A program made the position numbers and the translations under genes. The notes below the pieces were generated by a model. That model did no database searches. It was not told the DNA's origin and worked only from the letters and a program-made list of their open reading frames with translations. From positions 372,001 to 436,000 of the forward strand of contig NZ_LQBN01000002.1 in the NCBI RefSeq assembly GCF_001507535.1: DNA of 64,000 nt, written 5' to 3'. Within the stretch, counting starts at the first letter, position 1; the number at the start of each line of letters is the position of its first letter. This stretch comes from Thiomicrospira sp. WB1. GTDB lineage: Bacteria; Pseudomonadota; Gammaproteobacteria; Thiomicrospirales; Thiomicrospiraceae. Positions 28,227 through 37,313 of the stretch are shown here, in pieces.

Positions 28227-28613
28227 TCAAGCATCGTTTTGACTGACAGGCAGGCGTGCGGCGGGTACATTCGTTGATTTTGTCTGTTCCAGCGCTTGAT
28301 GGATGGTTTCCCGGGTCTGGTTGTGACGATCAGACTGCTGCTGTCTTTGCCAGTGCAGTTGCTCACGCGCCTGCTGGTTGATCTGATGCTTCAAGCGTTG
28401 GTTCTGCCAGTGCATCCGGGTAAGCTTGAGCCCCATGTAGACAGCCGACAGCAAAGCCCCCAGCGCAAACATGGCCGCCAACAGAACCGACAAAGGCCAC
28501 TGAACGTCGATCACTATCATGTGAAACGGAACGGATTGCGGATTGCTGATTCCCAGCACAAAACCGGCGGTTAAAAACAGCAACACAAGCAGAAAAGAGA
28601 ATAAACGGTGCAT
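28227..28613 (-). CDS. lapA: LapA domain membrane protein (lipopolysaccharide assembly protein A)
   Basis: A 128-residue inner-membrane protein with two N-terminal helices ([38 protein letters not shown]), the family's [10 protein letters not shown] loop, and a long charged cytoplasmic helix (coiled-coil-like, Gln/Arg-rich). LapA normally works with LapB in control of LPS synthesis. The position after ihfB matches the conserved gammaproteobacterial order, but lapB is missing downstream. Confidence 0.88.
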   Translation of the reverse strand: MHRLFSFLLVLLFLTAGFVLGISNPQSVPFHMIVIDVQWPLSVLLAAMFALGALLSAVYMGLKLTRMHWQNQRLKHQINQQAREQLHWQRQQQSDRHNQTRETIHQALEQTKSTNVPAARLPVSQNDA

Positions 28614-28656
28614 AAAAAAAGGGCGACAACGTTAAAAATAACATTGTAACCCTTTT

Positions 28657-28681
28657 AAAAACCGGAATTGAAAAAATTCCG
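28657..28681 (-). terminator. Intrinsic terminator after ihfB
   Basis: A 7-bp stem CGGAATT/AATTCCG with a 5-base loop. On the minus strand it is followed by G and five T. It lies just beyond the ihfB stop, so lapA probably has separate transcription or depends on read-through. Confidence 0.7.
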
Positions 28682-28689
28682 TCGGTTGG

Positions 28690-28995
28690 TTAACTGATAA
28701 TGTCTGTGGTCTCGCGTGACGCATTCACGCGGTCGCGTAACGATTTGCCAGGTTTAAAATGCGGCACACGCTTTTCGCTCAATGCCACTTTTTCACCGGT
28801 TTTGGGGTTACGCCCCATGCGTGCCTTGCGATAATGGAGACTGAAGCTGCCAAAGCCACGAATTTCAATTCGATCACCTTCGGACAGGGATTCAATCATC
28901 GAGTCCAGAATCTGATTGACAGCGAGTTCCACATCCTTTTGCGTGAATTGTGTCTGTTTTCGAGCAATGCGCTCGATCAACTCTGACTTGGTCAT
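28690..28995 (-). CDS. ihfB: Integration host factor beta subunit
   Basis: A 101-residue HU/IHF protein that bends DNA as a heterodimer with IhfA. Features are [14 protein letters not shown], the DNA-arm region [15 protein letters not shown] and the signature [10 protein letters not shown]. The [12 protein letters not shown] ending is typical of IhfB. Its position just after rpsA is the conserved one. Confidence 0.96.
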   Translation of the reverse strand: MTKSELIERIARKQTQFTQKDVELAVNQILDSMIESLSEGDRIEIRGFGSFSLHYRKARMGRNPKTGEKVALSEKRVPHFKPGKSLRDRVNASRETTDIIS

Positions 28996-29033
28996 TCGAC
29001 TGTCTCTTGGATTGATTAAAAGAGAATTTTAGA

Positions 29034-29058
29034 CACACCAACCGCCATGGCTGGTGTG
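29034..29058 (-). terminator. Hairpin after rpsA
   Basis: CACACCA and TGGTGTG enclose an 11-base loop in the rpsA-ihfB gap. On the minus strand the following bases are only partly T-rich, so it may be a weak terminator or attenuator. Confidence 0.4.
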
Positions 29059-29089
29059 CCCAAAGACTTTTCGAATCCGTCAGGACAGA

Positions 29090-30763
29090 TCAGTCTTCCG
29101 CTGAAAGCTGATCTTTCAGCAAGTCGCCCAGCGTATTCTGCGCTTGAGGCTGGTTTGCGGAGTAGTTTTTCACCGCATTGGCCTCTTCCTGAATCGCTTT
29201 GGCTTTTTCAGACAGGGACAGGTTACGGTTTTTGCGATCCACATTGACGATTTTCGCTTCAACCGTATCACCTTCGCTCAAGACAGAGCTGGCATCACGC
29301 GTATTGGCTTCAAGTTCAGAGGCACGAATGTACCCTTCCACTTCGTCTGCCAGGTCAATCACAGCGCCCTTCTCATCCACGGATTTAACCGTGCCGGTCA
29401 CGATGCTGTTTTTGCCGTGTTCTGCCAGGTACTCACCGAATGGATCCTGCTCAAGCTGCTTCAGACCCAGTGAAATACGCTCACGGTCCGGATCAATGGA
29501 AAGGATAACGGTTTCCAGTTCATCCCCTTTCTTGAACTCGCGCACCGCTTCTTCGCCAGGCTGAGACCAGGAAATATCCGTCAGGTGAACCAGACCGTCG
29601 ATGTTGCCTTCCAGGCCGATAAAGATACCGAAGTCAGTGATCGATTTGATTTTACCGGTGATCTTGTCCCCTTTGGTGTGGGTCGCAGCAAACGCTTCCC
29701 AAGGGTTCACGGTGCACTGTTTGATTGACAGCGAAATACGGCGGCGTTCCTGATCCACATCCAGAATCTTGACCTTGACTTCTTCACCCAGGTGAACCAC
29801 CTTGGATGGGTGAATATTGCGGTTGGTCCAGTCCAGCTCTGAGGTATGCACCAGCCCTTCGATGCCTTCTTCGATTTCAATGAACGCACCGTAGTCGGTG
29901 ATGTTGGCCACTTTGCCCATGATCTCGGAACCGATTGGGTAACGCGCAACCATGTCATTCCATGGATCTTCCTGCAGTTGCTTCATACCCAACGACACAC
30001 GGCTGCGCTCACGGTCGAATTTCAGCACTTTCACTTCCACTTCGTCACCCACATTGATGACTTCGGATGGGTGATTCACACGACGCCATGCCATGTCGGT
30101 AATGTGCAACAGACCGTCGATGCCGCCCAAGTCGATGAAGGCACCGTAGTCGGTCAGGTTCTTGACAATCCCTTCCAGAATTGCACCTTCTTCCATGTTC
30201 GCCAGAAGCGCTTCACGCTCTACGGAGTTTTCCGCTTCGATGACGGCGCGACGAGATACGACCACGTTGTTACGCTTACGATCCAGCTTCACCAGTTTCA
30301 GCTCAACTTCTTTCCCTTCCAGGAAGCTGAAATCACGGATCGGACGCACATCCACAAGTGAACCAGGCAAGAAGCCACGAACACCATCAATGTCGACCGT
30401 CAGGCCACCTTTAACTTTACCGGTGACGCGACCTTTGACAGTTTCGTCTTCGTCCATCGCCGCTTCAAGGCGATCCCAAGTTTTGGCACGCTTGGCTTTT
30501 TCACGCGACAGACGCGTTTCACCAAAGCCGTCTTCCAGGGTTTCCAGATAAACTTCGACTTCATCCCCAACTTCAACTTCCAGTTCGCCTTCGGCGTTTT
30601 CAAACTGGTATTTAGGAATGCTGGATTCCGATTTCATGCCTGCATCAACCAGAACGGTTTCTTTGTCGATGCCAACCACAGTACCCAGAATCAGGGAACC
30701 TGTCTGAAATTTTTCTTGTTCAAGGGATTGCTCAAATAGTTCAGCGAAAGATAATTCACTCAT
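29090..30763 (-). CDS. rpsA: 30S ribosomal protein S1
   Basis: A 557-residue S1, the mRNA-binding ribosomal protein, with the usual six S1 repeats. The repeat pattern G-x-V-x(4)[14 protein letters not shown] / ...[10 protein letters not shown] / ...[10 protein letters not shown] is plain through the chain. Start 30763 ([19 protein letters not shown]) is chosen to match the family; the extra 32 residues upstream are not S1-like. It is preceded by cmk, from which a bidirectional terminator separates it. Confidence 0.97.
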   Translation of the reverse strand: MSELSFAELFEQSLEQEKFQTGSLILGTVVGIDKETVLVDAGMKSESSIPKYQFENAEGELEVEVGDEVEVYLETLEDGFGETRLSREKAKRAKTWDRLEAAMDEDETVKGRVTGKVKGGLTVDIDGVRGFLPGSLVDVRPIRDFSFLEGKEVELKLVKLDRKRNNVVVSRRAVIEAENSVEREALLANMEEGAILEGIVKNLTDYGAFIDLGGIDGLLHITDMAWRRVNHPSEVINVGDEVEVKVLKFDRERSRVSLGMKQLQEDPWNDMVARYPIGSEIMGKVANITDYGAFIEIEEGIEGLVHTSELDWTNRNIHPSKVVHLGEEVKVKILDVDQERRRISLSIKQCTVNPWEAFAATHTKGDKITGKIKSITDFGIFIGLEGNIDGLVHLTDISWSQPGEEAVREFKKGDELETVILSIDPDRERISLGLKQLEQDPFGEYLAEHGKNSIVTGTVKSVDEKGAVIDLADEVEGYIRASELEANTRDASSVLSEGDTVEAKIVNVDRKNRNLSLSEKAKAIQEEANAVKNYSANQPQAQNTLGDLLKDQLSAED

Positions 30764-30882
30764 GAATAATATACCAAGTTGTTGTTCAAACCGGCCAGGC
30801 CTGTCAAATTGGGGTTTCCAGTGCCTGGTCGGGTCAATGATTAGTCGCCGATTTCCCAAACAATCGACGGTGTTAATAAAAT

Positions 30883-30919
30883 AAAAATCCCCGCTGATAG
30901 ACGACAGCAGGGATTTTTT
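30883..30919. terminator. Bidirectional terminator between cmk and rpsA
   Basis: A 10-bp stem ATCCCCGCTG/CAGCAGGGAT (one G-T pair) with an 8-base loop. It has five A on the left and a T run on the right, so it can stop transcription in both directions. On the minus strand it should uncouple rpsA from the upstream aro genes. Confidence 0.85.
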
Positions 30920-30949
30920 AAATACTTTAAAATCAGTCAGAAAGCTTTA

Positions 30950-31633
30950 TCAAACGGACTGAATGCCGGAGTCATCGCACAAACGAATAGCCTGTTGACA
31001 GACTTCGTCGATCGACAAAGACGTCGTGTCAATTTCTACAGCATCGTCAGCAGGGATCAAAGGTGACGACTGACGCGTGCGATCGCGCGCGTCTCGTTGT
31101 TCAATGTCCTGCGTTATTTGGGCAATATTAGCATCAACCCCTTGATTTTTCAACTGAATAACGCGTCTTTTTGCTCTTTCTTCGGCCGAAGCGGTTAGAA
31201 ACAGTTTTACCGGAGCTTGCGGAAAAACCACCGTTCCCATATCTCGCCCATCTGCGACCAGTCCCGGCGCTTTGGCAAAATCACGCTGACGCTGCAGCAA
31301 TGCAGCCCGGACCGGTTGAATGGCAGCAACCTGAGAGGCGACTGCAGCCACCGTTTCCGTTCGGATTGCGCGCGTAATCGTTTCATCTTCATACAGCACC
31401 TCACCGTTTTCAAAACGAACAGGCAGGGCGCGAGCTAAGTCAACAATCGCTTTTTCGTCTTCGATGTCCAAATCGTTATGAGTGACCCCATAAGCCAGTG
31501 TGCGGTAAATGGCGCCACTGTCGAGCAGATGAAAACCGTAATGCTCGCAAAGAAATTGCGCCAAAGTCCCTTTTCCTACACCGCTTGGGCCATCAATGGC
31601 AATCACGGGAATCGTGGTTTCTGTCATCATCAT
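30950..31633 (-). CDS. cmk: Cytidylate kinase
   Basis: A 227-residue kinase that phosphorylates CMP and dCMP. The P-loop is AIDGPSGVGKGT at residues about 12-23. Family segments LDSGAIYRTLAYG, GLVADGRDMGTVVFP and the arginine-rich lid AKRRVIQLK are present. Three ATG codons stand in a row at the start; the first (31633) has AAGGAT 6 bases upstream. It lies in the conserved aroA-cmk-rpsA order. Confidence 0.96.
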   Translation of the reverse strand: MMMTETTIPVIAIDGPSGVGKGTLAQFLCEHYGFHLLDSGAIYRTLAYGVTHNDLDIEDEKAIVDLARALPVRFENGEVLYEDETITRAIRTETVAAVASQVAAIQPVRAALLQRQRDFAKAPGLVADGRDMGTVVFPQAPVKLFLTASAEERAKRRVIQLKNQGVDANIAQITQDIEQRDARDRTRQSSPLIPADDAVEIDTTSLSIDEVCQQAIRLCDDSGIQSV

Positions 31634-31670
31634 AAATATCCTTGTTTGAAACGACCGCTGAAAAATTGAT

Positions 31671-32999
31671 TCACGTCACGTCAATTTCCAGCCCCACCTG
31701 ACGCATCAATGCCACAAAACTGGGAAAGGATGTGTTCACATTGGCGCAGTCATCAATGACCAGCGGCTGTTTGGCACGTAATGCGGCCACGGCCATAGCC
31801 ATGGAGATACGGTGGTCGTGATGGGAGTGAATCACGGCATTTTGCGACGTTTGAGCGCCACCCTGAATGATCATGCCATCAGGCGTCGGTGTCGCATCAA
31901 TGCCCACGGCCTGAAGTCCATCCGCCATCACTTGAATGCGATCGGACTCTTTCACTCGCAGCTCTTCGGCACCGGTCAGAATGGTTTGCCCTTCCGCCGC
32001 TGAAGCCGCCACAAACAGGACGGGAAATTCATCAATCGCCAAAGGCACCAAATGCGCCGGGATTTCAATGCCTTTCAGATTCGAGCTGCGTACCCGAACG
32101 TCTGCGACCGGTTCGCCACCCACTTCATCCGCATTTTCCAGCGTGATGTCAGCGCCCATGAGTTTTAAAATATCAATCACCCCGGTTCGGGTCGGGTTCA
32201 AACCGACGTGCTCGATCACCAAATCACTGTCGTCCGCAATCGCAGCGGCCACCATAAAAAAAGCCGCCGAGGAAATGTCGCTGGGCACATCAATCGCACA
32301 GGCCTGCAGTCGTCCGCCGCCTTGTAAAGAGACCTTGGTACGCAATGCATCCAGTTTTTCGACCTCTAAGGAATAACCGAACCCTTTGAGCATCCGCTCG
32401 GTGTGATCACGCGTGGGGGCCGGCTCAATCACAGAGGTTTGTCCCTTGGCAAACAAACCGGCCAGGAGCAGGCAGGATTTGACCTGTGCACTGGCCATGG
32501 GCAAGGTGTAGTCAATGCCATGCAAAGCCGGGCTGGGTGAAATTCGAATCGGTGGTGTCCCACCCTCGTCGGTGTCCACTTGAGCCCCCATGGCCTTCAA
32601 GGGATCGGTCACCCGTTTCATGGGGCGTTTGGACAACGAAGCATCCCCCACCAGCCGGGATTGAAAATTCTGCCCGGCGAGAATCCCCGCCATCAAGCGC
32701 ATGGCCGTGCCGGAATTGCCCATATCCAGATCCGCAGTCGGGGCTTTCAACCCGCGCAAGCCAACGCCCTGGACTGTCACACGTCCCTGATCCGGCTCGG
32801 AAATATCCACACCCATCGTCTGGAACGCGCGCAAGGTAGCCAAAGCGTCCTCGCCCTGAAGAAAACCGGTGATTTCGGTTGTCCCCTCGGCCAGTGCACC
32901 CAGCATGATACTGCGGTGTGAAATGGATTTATCCCCCGGCACGCGAACCCGTCCTTTTAACGAACGGCTGGGAGAAACAGTAAATTGCACATTTTGCAT
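31671..32999 (-). CDS. aroA: 3-phosphoshikimate 1-carboxyvinyltransferase (EPSP synthase)
   Basis: A 442-residue shikimate pathway enzyme that joins shikimate 3-phosphate and PEP. It shows VPGDKSISHRSIMLGALAEG at the N-terminus, MGNSGTAMRLMAGIL, and the catalytic region RVKESDRIQVMADGLQ and DHRISMAMAVAALRA. It starts 33 bases after tyrA. In pseudomonads the two are fused; here they are separate genes. Confidence 0.96.
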   Translation of the reverse strand: MQNVQFTVSPSRSLKGRVRVPGDKSISHRSIMLGALAEGTTEITGFLQGEDALATLRAFQTMGVDISEPDQGRVTVQGVGLRGLKAPTADLDMGNSGTAMRLMAGILAGQNFQSRLVGDASLSKRPMKRVTDPLKAMGAQVDTDEGGTPPIRISPSPALHGIDYTLPMASAQVKSCLLLAGLFAKGQTSVIEPAPTRDHTERMLKGFGYSLEVEKLDALRTKVSLQGGGRLQACAIDVPSDISSAAFFMVAAAIADDSDLVIEHVGLNPTRTGVIDILKLMGADITLENADEVGGEPVADVRVRSSNLKGIEIPAHLVPLAIDEFPVLFVAASAAEGQTILTGAEELRVKESDRIQVMADGLQAVGIDATPTPDGMIIQGGAQTSQNAVIHSHHDHRISMAMAVAALRAKQPLVIDDCANVNTSFPSFVALMRQVGLEIDVT

Positions 33000-33032
33000 G
33001 GTTGAATCCTTATCTCGTCAGAGACGCTTTGT

Positions 33033-33932
33033 CTATTCTTTGGGAGATTGAATGCTTTGCCCGAGAATGTGGTGATCACGCGCCTGTTTGGCGCGATCAA
33101 ACCGCCGGTAGAGCCCATCCCAGTTTTCTTGTTCAATGGCTTCGATCAACTGATCGACTTCGTCACGATAATGCCTGAGCCATTTGGCTATGGTCGGCCC
33201 ATTATGTTTGCCAATGTCCCGCCACATGGTCGGATCACTGGAAGCGATGCGTGTAAAGTCACGAAAGCCTCCAGCCGTGTACTGAAACACATTGCCCAGC
33301 TCTTCGTGCTCATTGAGCAGATCGACCAACGCATAAGCCAGAAAATGGGGCAAGTGACTGGTGGCCGCAAACACATTGTCGTGAAAATGAGGCGGCATTT
33401 CGCAGACCTGAGCGCCCAGCGCCTGCCAGGTGGTGATCACCGCTTCCAGCGCATCGGACCGGGTGCTTTGATCCGGGGTCAGCACCACACGATGCGCCTG
33501 ATAGAGGTCCGCACACGCCGCCGCCGCACCGGATTGTTCTTTGCCTGCGATGGGGTGCCCAGGCACAAACCGACTGGCCTGATCGGACGTGAAGATCGCT
33601 TCGACATTGGCCACCACTGACTGCTTGGTGCTGCCGGCATCAGTGACAAAGGTGTTGTCAGACAGGTGTGGTTGCATGGCGCGCAGAACGCCGTCAAACG
33701 CATCCATGGGCACACTGATGAAAACCAGATCCGCGCCGCTTACTGCCTGTGCGATGTCATCACTGGCTTCGTCGATCAATCCACGCGCCATGGCCACATC
33801 CAGATGCGCCTTCTGGCGTGCGTAACCGATGACCTTTTTTACCAGGCCTGCCTGTTTTAAGCCCAAGGCAAAGGAGCCGCCGATCAATCCCACACCAATC
33901 ACGGTCACACGCTCAAACACAGTCGGGGTCAT
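33033..33932 (-). CDS. tyrA: Prephenate dehydrogenase
   Basis: A 299-residue NAD-dependent enzyme making 4-hydroxyphenylpyruvate for tyrosine. The Rossmann motif is VTVIGVGLIGGSFALGLK. It has FVTDAGSTK, FVPGHPIAGKEQSG and TSHLPHFLAYALV, all typical of TyrA. It overlaps the hisC stop by four bases, so translation is coupled. A degenerate palindrome (ACCAGGCCTGCC) occurs at 33841-33852. Confidence 0.95.
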   Translation of the reverse strand: MTPTVFERVTVIGVGLIGGSFALGLKQAGLVKKVIGYARQKAHLDVAMARGLIDEASDDIAQAVSGADLVFISVPMDAFDGVLRAMQPHLSDNTFVTDAGSTKQSVVANVEAIFTSDQASRFVPGHPIAGKEQSGAAAACADLYQAHRVVLTPDQSTRSDALEAVITTWQALGAQVCEMPPHFHDNVFAATSHLPHFLAYALVDLLNEHEELGNVFQYTAGGFRDFTRIASSDPTMWRDIGKHNGPTIAKWLRHYRDEVDQLIEAIEQENWDGLYRRFDRAKQARDHHILGQSIQSPKE

Positions 33933-35068
33933 GCCGGATTCCGCAGAATTTTCATCAATGCTTGCATAAAATGACGGTTTTCACTGAACGTACCAATGGA
34001 AACACGCAGGAAAGGCGCTAATTCGCCCGTTTGAGCCAAGGGCCGCACAATCACGCCTTCTTTTAACAAGGCTTCGTTCATGGCCTGAGCTTTCTCACCA
34101 AAATCCACACAAATGAAGTTGGCACTGGAAGGGATAAAGCTCAACTGATGCTCTTTGAGGAAACTTTCCAACTGCTGCATGCCCTGATGATTGGTTTCAA
34201 TGGTTTTTTGCACAAACACCGGGTCTTTTAGCGCCGCAGTGGCGGCCACCTGCGCCATATGATTAACATTGAAAGGTTCACGCAAGCGGTTGATTAAATG
34301 AATGATTTCAGGGTGCGCGACAGCATAGCCGACCCGCAACGCTGCAAGCCCATAGGCTTTGGAAAAGGTCCGTGTCACAATCAGATTGGGATAACGGCCC
34401 AGGTAGTGCAAGCCGTTAAAGGCATCGTCGCGGGATTGCGCATACTCAAAATACGCTTCGTCCAGAACCACCACCACCTCGGGTGGAATTTTGCTCATAA
34501 ACGTTTCCCATTCACGCTTGCCAAAACGCGTGCCGGTGGGATTATTGGGATTGGCCAGATAAATCAGACGGGTTTGATCGGTGACAGCCGCCGCCATGGC
34601 GTTCAGGTCATGGCCCCAGTTTCGGGCTGGCACTTCCACCGCGTCGGCGCCGACAGCCTGAGTGCTGATGGCATAAACGGCAAACGCATGCTGGCTGTAA
34701 ATGACTTCATCCCCTGGCCCGGCAAAAACACGCGCCACCAGCTCCAGCAACTCATTTGACCCATTGCCGGTGGCAATGCACTCTTCTGGTTGATCCAGAT
34801 GCTCCGACAAGCCACGCTTGAGATAGAAACCGTGACCATCCGGGTAGCGCCCCATGTCTTTGAGCGCATTCTGAATGGCCTGAGTGGCTTTGTGACTGCT
34901 GCCAAGCGGGTTTTCATTGGATGCCAGCTTGGAAATCCGCGTCAGGTGATATTCGCGCTGCAGCTCATCAATCGGCTTGCCCGGCTGATAGGGATGAATG
35001 CCTTTGACAGCCGCATTGGCTTTGGCCGCAACCGGACAGGAGGCGTTGGAAGGTGAATATTCGGTCAT
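33929..35068 (-). CDS. hisC: Histidinol-phosphate / aromatic aminotransferase
   Basis: A 379-residue PLP aminotransferase of the HisC2 type. Motifs are LASNENPLGSS, PDGHGFYLKRGL, ANPNNPTGT, VVLDEAYFEYA and the PLP lysine block RTFSKAYGLAALRVGY. Its place between pheA and tyrA suggests that it also transaminates phenylpyruvate or hydroxyphenylpyruvate. ATG 35068 has AAGGAA upstream. The downstream tyrA start overlaps its stop. Confidence 0.93.
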   Translation of the reverse strand: MTEYSPSNASCPVAAKANAAVKGIHPYQPGKPIDELQREYHLTRISKLASNENPLGSSHKATQAIQNALKDMGRYPDGHGFYLKRGLSEHLDQPEECIATGNGSNELLELVARVFAGPGDEVIYSQHAFAVYAISTQAVGADAVEVPARNWGHDLNAMAAAVTDQTRLIYLANPNNPTGTRFGKREWETFMSKIPPEVVVVLDEAYFEYAQSRDDAFNGLHYLGRYPNLIVTRTFSKAYGLAALRVGYAVAHPEIIHLINRLREPFNVNHMAQVAATAALKDPVFVQKTIETNHQGMQQLESFLKEHQLSFIPSSANFICVDFGEKAQAMNEALLKEGVIVRPLAQTGELAPFLRVSIGTFSENRHFMQALMKILRNPA

Positions 35069-35095
35069 ACGTTCCTTGCTTTTAAAGATTGGCCG

Positions 35096-36208
35096 CTAAT
35101 CCAAAGGCGAAACCGGGTAGGAGCCCAGTAGCTTAAAATAACTGCATTGTGCCTGCACTTCGGTCAGGGCTTCATGCACATCAGGTTGTTGCTGATGGCC
35201 CAAAATATCAATGTAAAAAATATAGTCCCAGCGTGTCTCCGTAGACGGCACTGAAATGATCCGGGTCATACTGATGCCTCGCTTGGCAAACCCATCCAGA
35301 ACACGAATCAAGGATCCGGCTTGGTTGGGCACCGACAGAATCATCGCGGTTTTATCCACTCCGCTGGGACCGGCCGCCTCATGGCCCAGCACCCAAAACT
35401 TGGTGGTGTTGCTCTTTTGATCTTCAATGTGCGTTTCCAGTATCTTCAACCCGTACAACCGGGCCGCCTGTTCCGACGCAATGGCACCGATTTTCGGATC
35501 GGCCTCGGCCATTTGCGCGGCCACGGCATTGGACGCCACCTCTTCAATCACCAGGCCTGGTAAGTTTTGACTCAACCAGTTTTCGCATTGGCCCAGAGCC
35601 TGAGGATGCGCCACAATTTTTTTCAACTGATGCGGATCAGGGGTTTGTGCCAACAGACAATGGTGAATGGCCAGATCCACTTCACCGGTGATGGTCAAAG
35701 ACGTATCCATCAGGGACTTTTGCGTCTGCTTGACCACCCCTTCGCTGGAATTTTCTACCGGAACCACGCCATACTGAACGTGCTTTTTTTCAACGGCCTG
35801 AAACACTTCCTGAATGCTGCCAACCGCATGCGGATGAACCGACGTACCGAACTGCTTGATGACACAGGCATGGCTGTAGCTGCCCTCCGGCCCCAGATAA
35901 GCAACTTTGATTGGCTGTTCCAGCGCCAGACACAATGACATGATCTCACGGAACAAACGTGCCATGTCTTCGTCGGGAATCAGACTGTGATTGCGCTCTT
36001 TGACCGCACGCAATACTTGCGCTTCGCGTTCGGGCCGGTAAAACACCGCCTCGACCTGCCCGCCTCGGGTTTTGATGTCGGCCACTTTCTGAGCGCATTC
36101 AGCCCGTTGTGCAATCAGAGACTGGATCTGCGCATCAATCGCATCAATTTCTTCACGAATCACACCGAGCTCGGCTTGTTCAGAGGCAGAAGGAGTTGCG
36201 TTCGACAT
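35096..36208 (-). CDS. pheA: Bifunctional chorismate mutase / prephenate dehydratase
   Basis: A 370-residue P-protein for phenylalanine synthesis. Residues about 10-95 form the AroQ chorismate mutase (REEIDAIDAQIQSLIAQRAE, FYRPEREAQVLRAV). The dehydratase follows (VAYLGPEGSYSHACVIKQFG, VVPVENSSEGVVKQT, NTTKFWVLG), and a C-terminal ACT domain (VPNQAGSLIRVLDGFAKRGI, SVPSTETRWDYIFYIDI) binds phenylalanine for feedback inhibition. It starts 12 bases after serC on the same strand. A perfect iterated palindrome lies within it. Confidence 0.96.
   Translation of the reverse strand: MSNATPSASEQAELGVIREEIDAIDAQIQSLIAQRAECAQKVADIKTRGGQVEAVFYRPEREAQVLRAVKERNHSLIPDEDMARLFREIMSLCLALEQPIKVAYLGPEGSYSHACVIKQFGTSVHPHAVGSIQEVFQAVEKKHVQYGVVPVENSSEGVVKQTQKSLMDTSLTITGEVDLAIHHCLLAQTPDPHQLKKIVAHPQALGQCENWLSQNLPGLVIEEVASNAVAAQMAEADPKIGAIASEQAARLYGLKILETHIEDQKSNTTKFWVLGHEAAGPSGVDKTAMILSVPNQAGSLIRVLDGFAKRGISMTRIISVPSTETRWDYIFYIDILGHQQQPDVHEALTEVQAQCSYFKLLGSYPVSPLD
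35550..35561. repeat. Iterated palindrome ACCAGGCCTGGT, copy 9
   Basis: Perfect copy inside pheA. On the coding strand it is read L-P-G-L-V, a different frame from the Q-A-W copies. Confidence 0.95.
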
Positions 36209-36220
36209 TGGGCTTGCCTC

Positions 36221-37285
36221 TCAGGCGTGGCGTTGTTCAAAATCAGTCATAAAGGACACCAACGCATCCACCCCGGCTTCGGGCATGGCGTTGTAGATAC
36301 TGGCACGCATCCCACCATAGGTTTTGTGCCCGCGCAGGCTCAAGAGTCCGGCGGCACGGGATTCGTCCAGAAAGGCCTGATTCAGACTTTCATCCTTGAG
36401 TTTGAAGGTGACATTCATCCAGGAGCGCACCTCCGGCGCCACTTCGTTGTAATAGAGTGACGAGGCGTCAATCAGTCGATACAGTTTCTGTGCTTTGCGC
36501 TCATTAATCTGCGCCATCGCCGCCAAACCGCCCTGTTGTTTCAACCATTTGAACACCTTGCCCGCCAGATACCAGGCAAAGGTCGAAGGCGTATTGAACA
36601 TCGATTCAAACTGATCGTAAGTCGCCCAGTTCATCAAAGTCGGGGTGTCGTCACGTGCCTGGCCGATCAGATCTTCCCGTACAATCACAATGGCCAGTCC
36701 GGCTGGGCCGATGTTTTTTTGTGCACCGGCATAAATCATGCCATAGTCTTCCACCTTGATGGGGCGCGACAAAATGGTCGAAGAAAAATCGGCAATGATG
36801 GGCTTGTCGGTTTGGGGCAATGACTGGAACTCAACCCCGGTAATGGTTTCATTCTGGCAGATATGAAGGTACTTGGCATTTTCAGACAATTGCCACTGGT
36901 CAAACGCCGGAATCGACGTTTCGGCTTTGGCCACTTCATTGACGTTCACAAAGCGTGACGCTTCTTTAATCGCCTTGGCAGACCAGACACCGGTATTGCA
37001 ATAATCGACCGTATCGCCCGCTTGCGTCAGATTCAACGGAATTCCGGCAAACTGCAGCGACGCGCCCCCATGCACAAACAACACTTTGTAATGATCCGGA
37101 ATGGCCATCAGGTCACGCAAATCGGCTTCCATCTCTTTGGCCACGGACATGAATTCCGGGCTGCGATGGCTCATTTCCATCACCGACATGCCGGTGTTTT
37201 GCCAATCCAAAAATTCTGCCTGGGCTTCTTGCATCACCGCTTCCGGTAACATGGCCGGACCGGCACTGAAATTAAATGCTCTCAT
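36221..37285 (-). CDS. serC: Phosphoserine / phosphohydroxythreonine aminotransferase
   Basis: A 354-residue PLP enzyme of serine and pyridoxal phosphate synthesis. It has FNFSAGPAMLPEAVM at the start, HGGASLQFAGIPLNL, the lysine block IYAGAQKNIGPAG, and GLLSLRGHKTYGGMRASIYNAMPEAGV at the end. It lies 28 bases after gyrA in the conserved gyrA-serC-pheA order. Confidence 0.97.
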   Translation of the reverse strand: MRAFNFSAGPAMLPEAVMQEAQAEFLDWQNTGMSVMEMSHRSPEFMSVAKEMEADLRDLMAIPDHYKVLFVHGGASLQFAGIPLNLTQAGDTVDYCNTGVWSAKAIKEASRFVNVNEVAKAETSIPAFDQWQLSENAKYLHICQNETITGVEFQSLPQTDKPIIADFSSTILSRPIKVEDYGMIYAGAQKNIGPAGLAIVIVREDLIGQARDDTPTLMNWATYDQFESMFNTPSTFAWYLAGKVFKWLKQQGGLAAMAQINERKAQKLYRLIDASSLYYNEVAPEVRSWMNVTFKLKDESLNQAFLDESRAAGLLSLRGHKTYGGMRASIYNAMPEAGVDALVSFMTDFEQRHA

Positions 37286-37313
37286 CTGTGCTTTCTATCT
37301 TATTGATTTAAAA

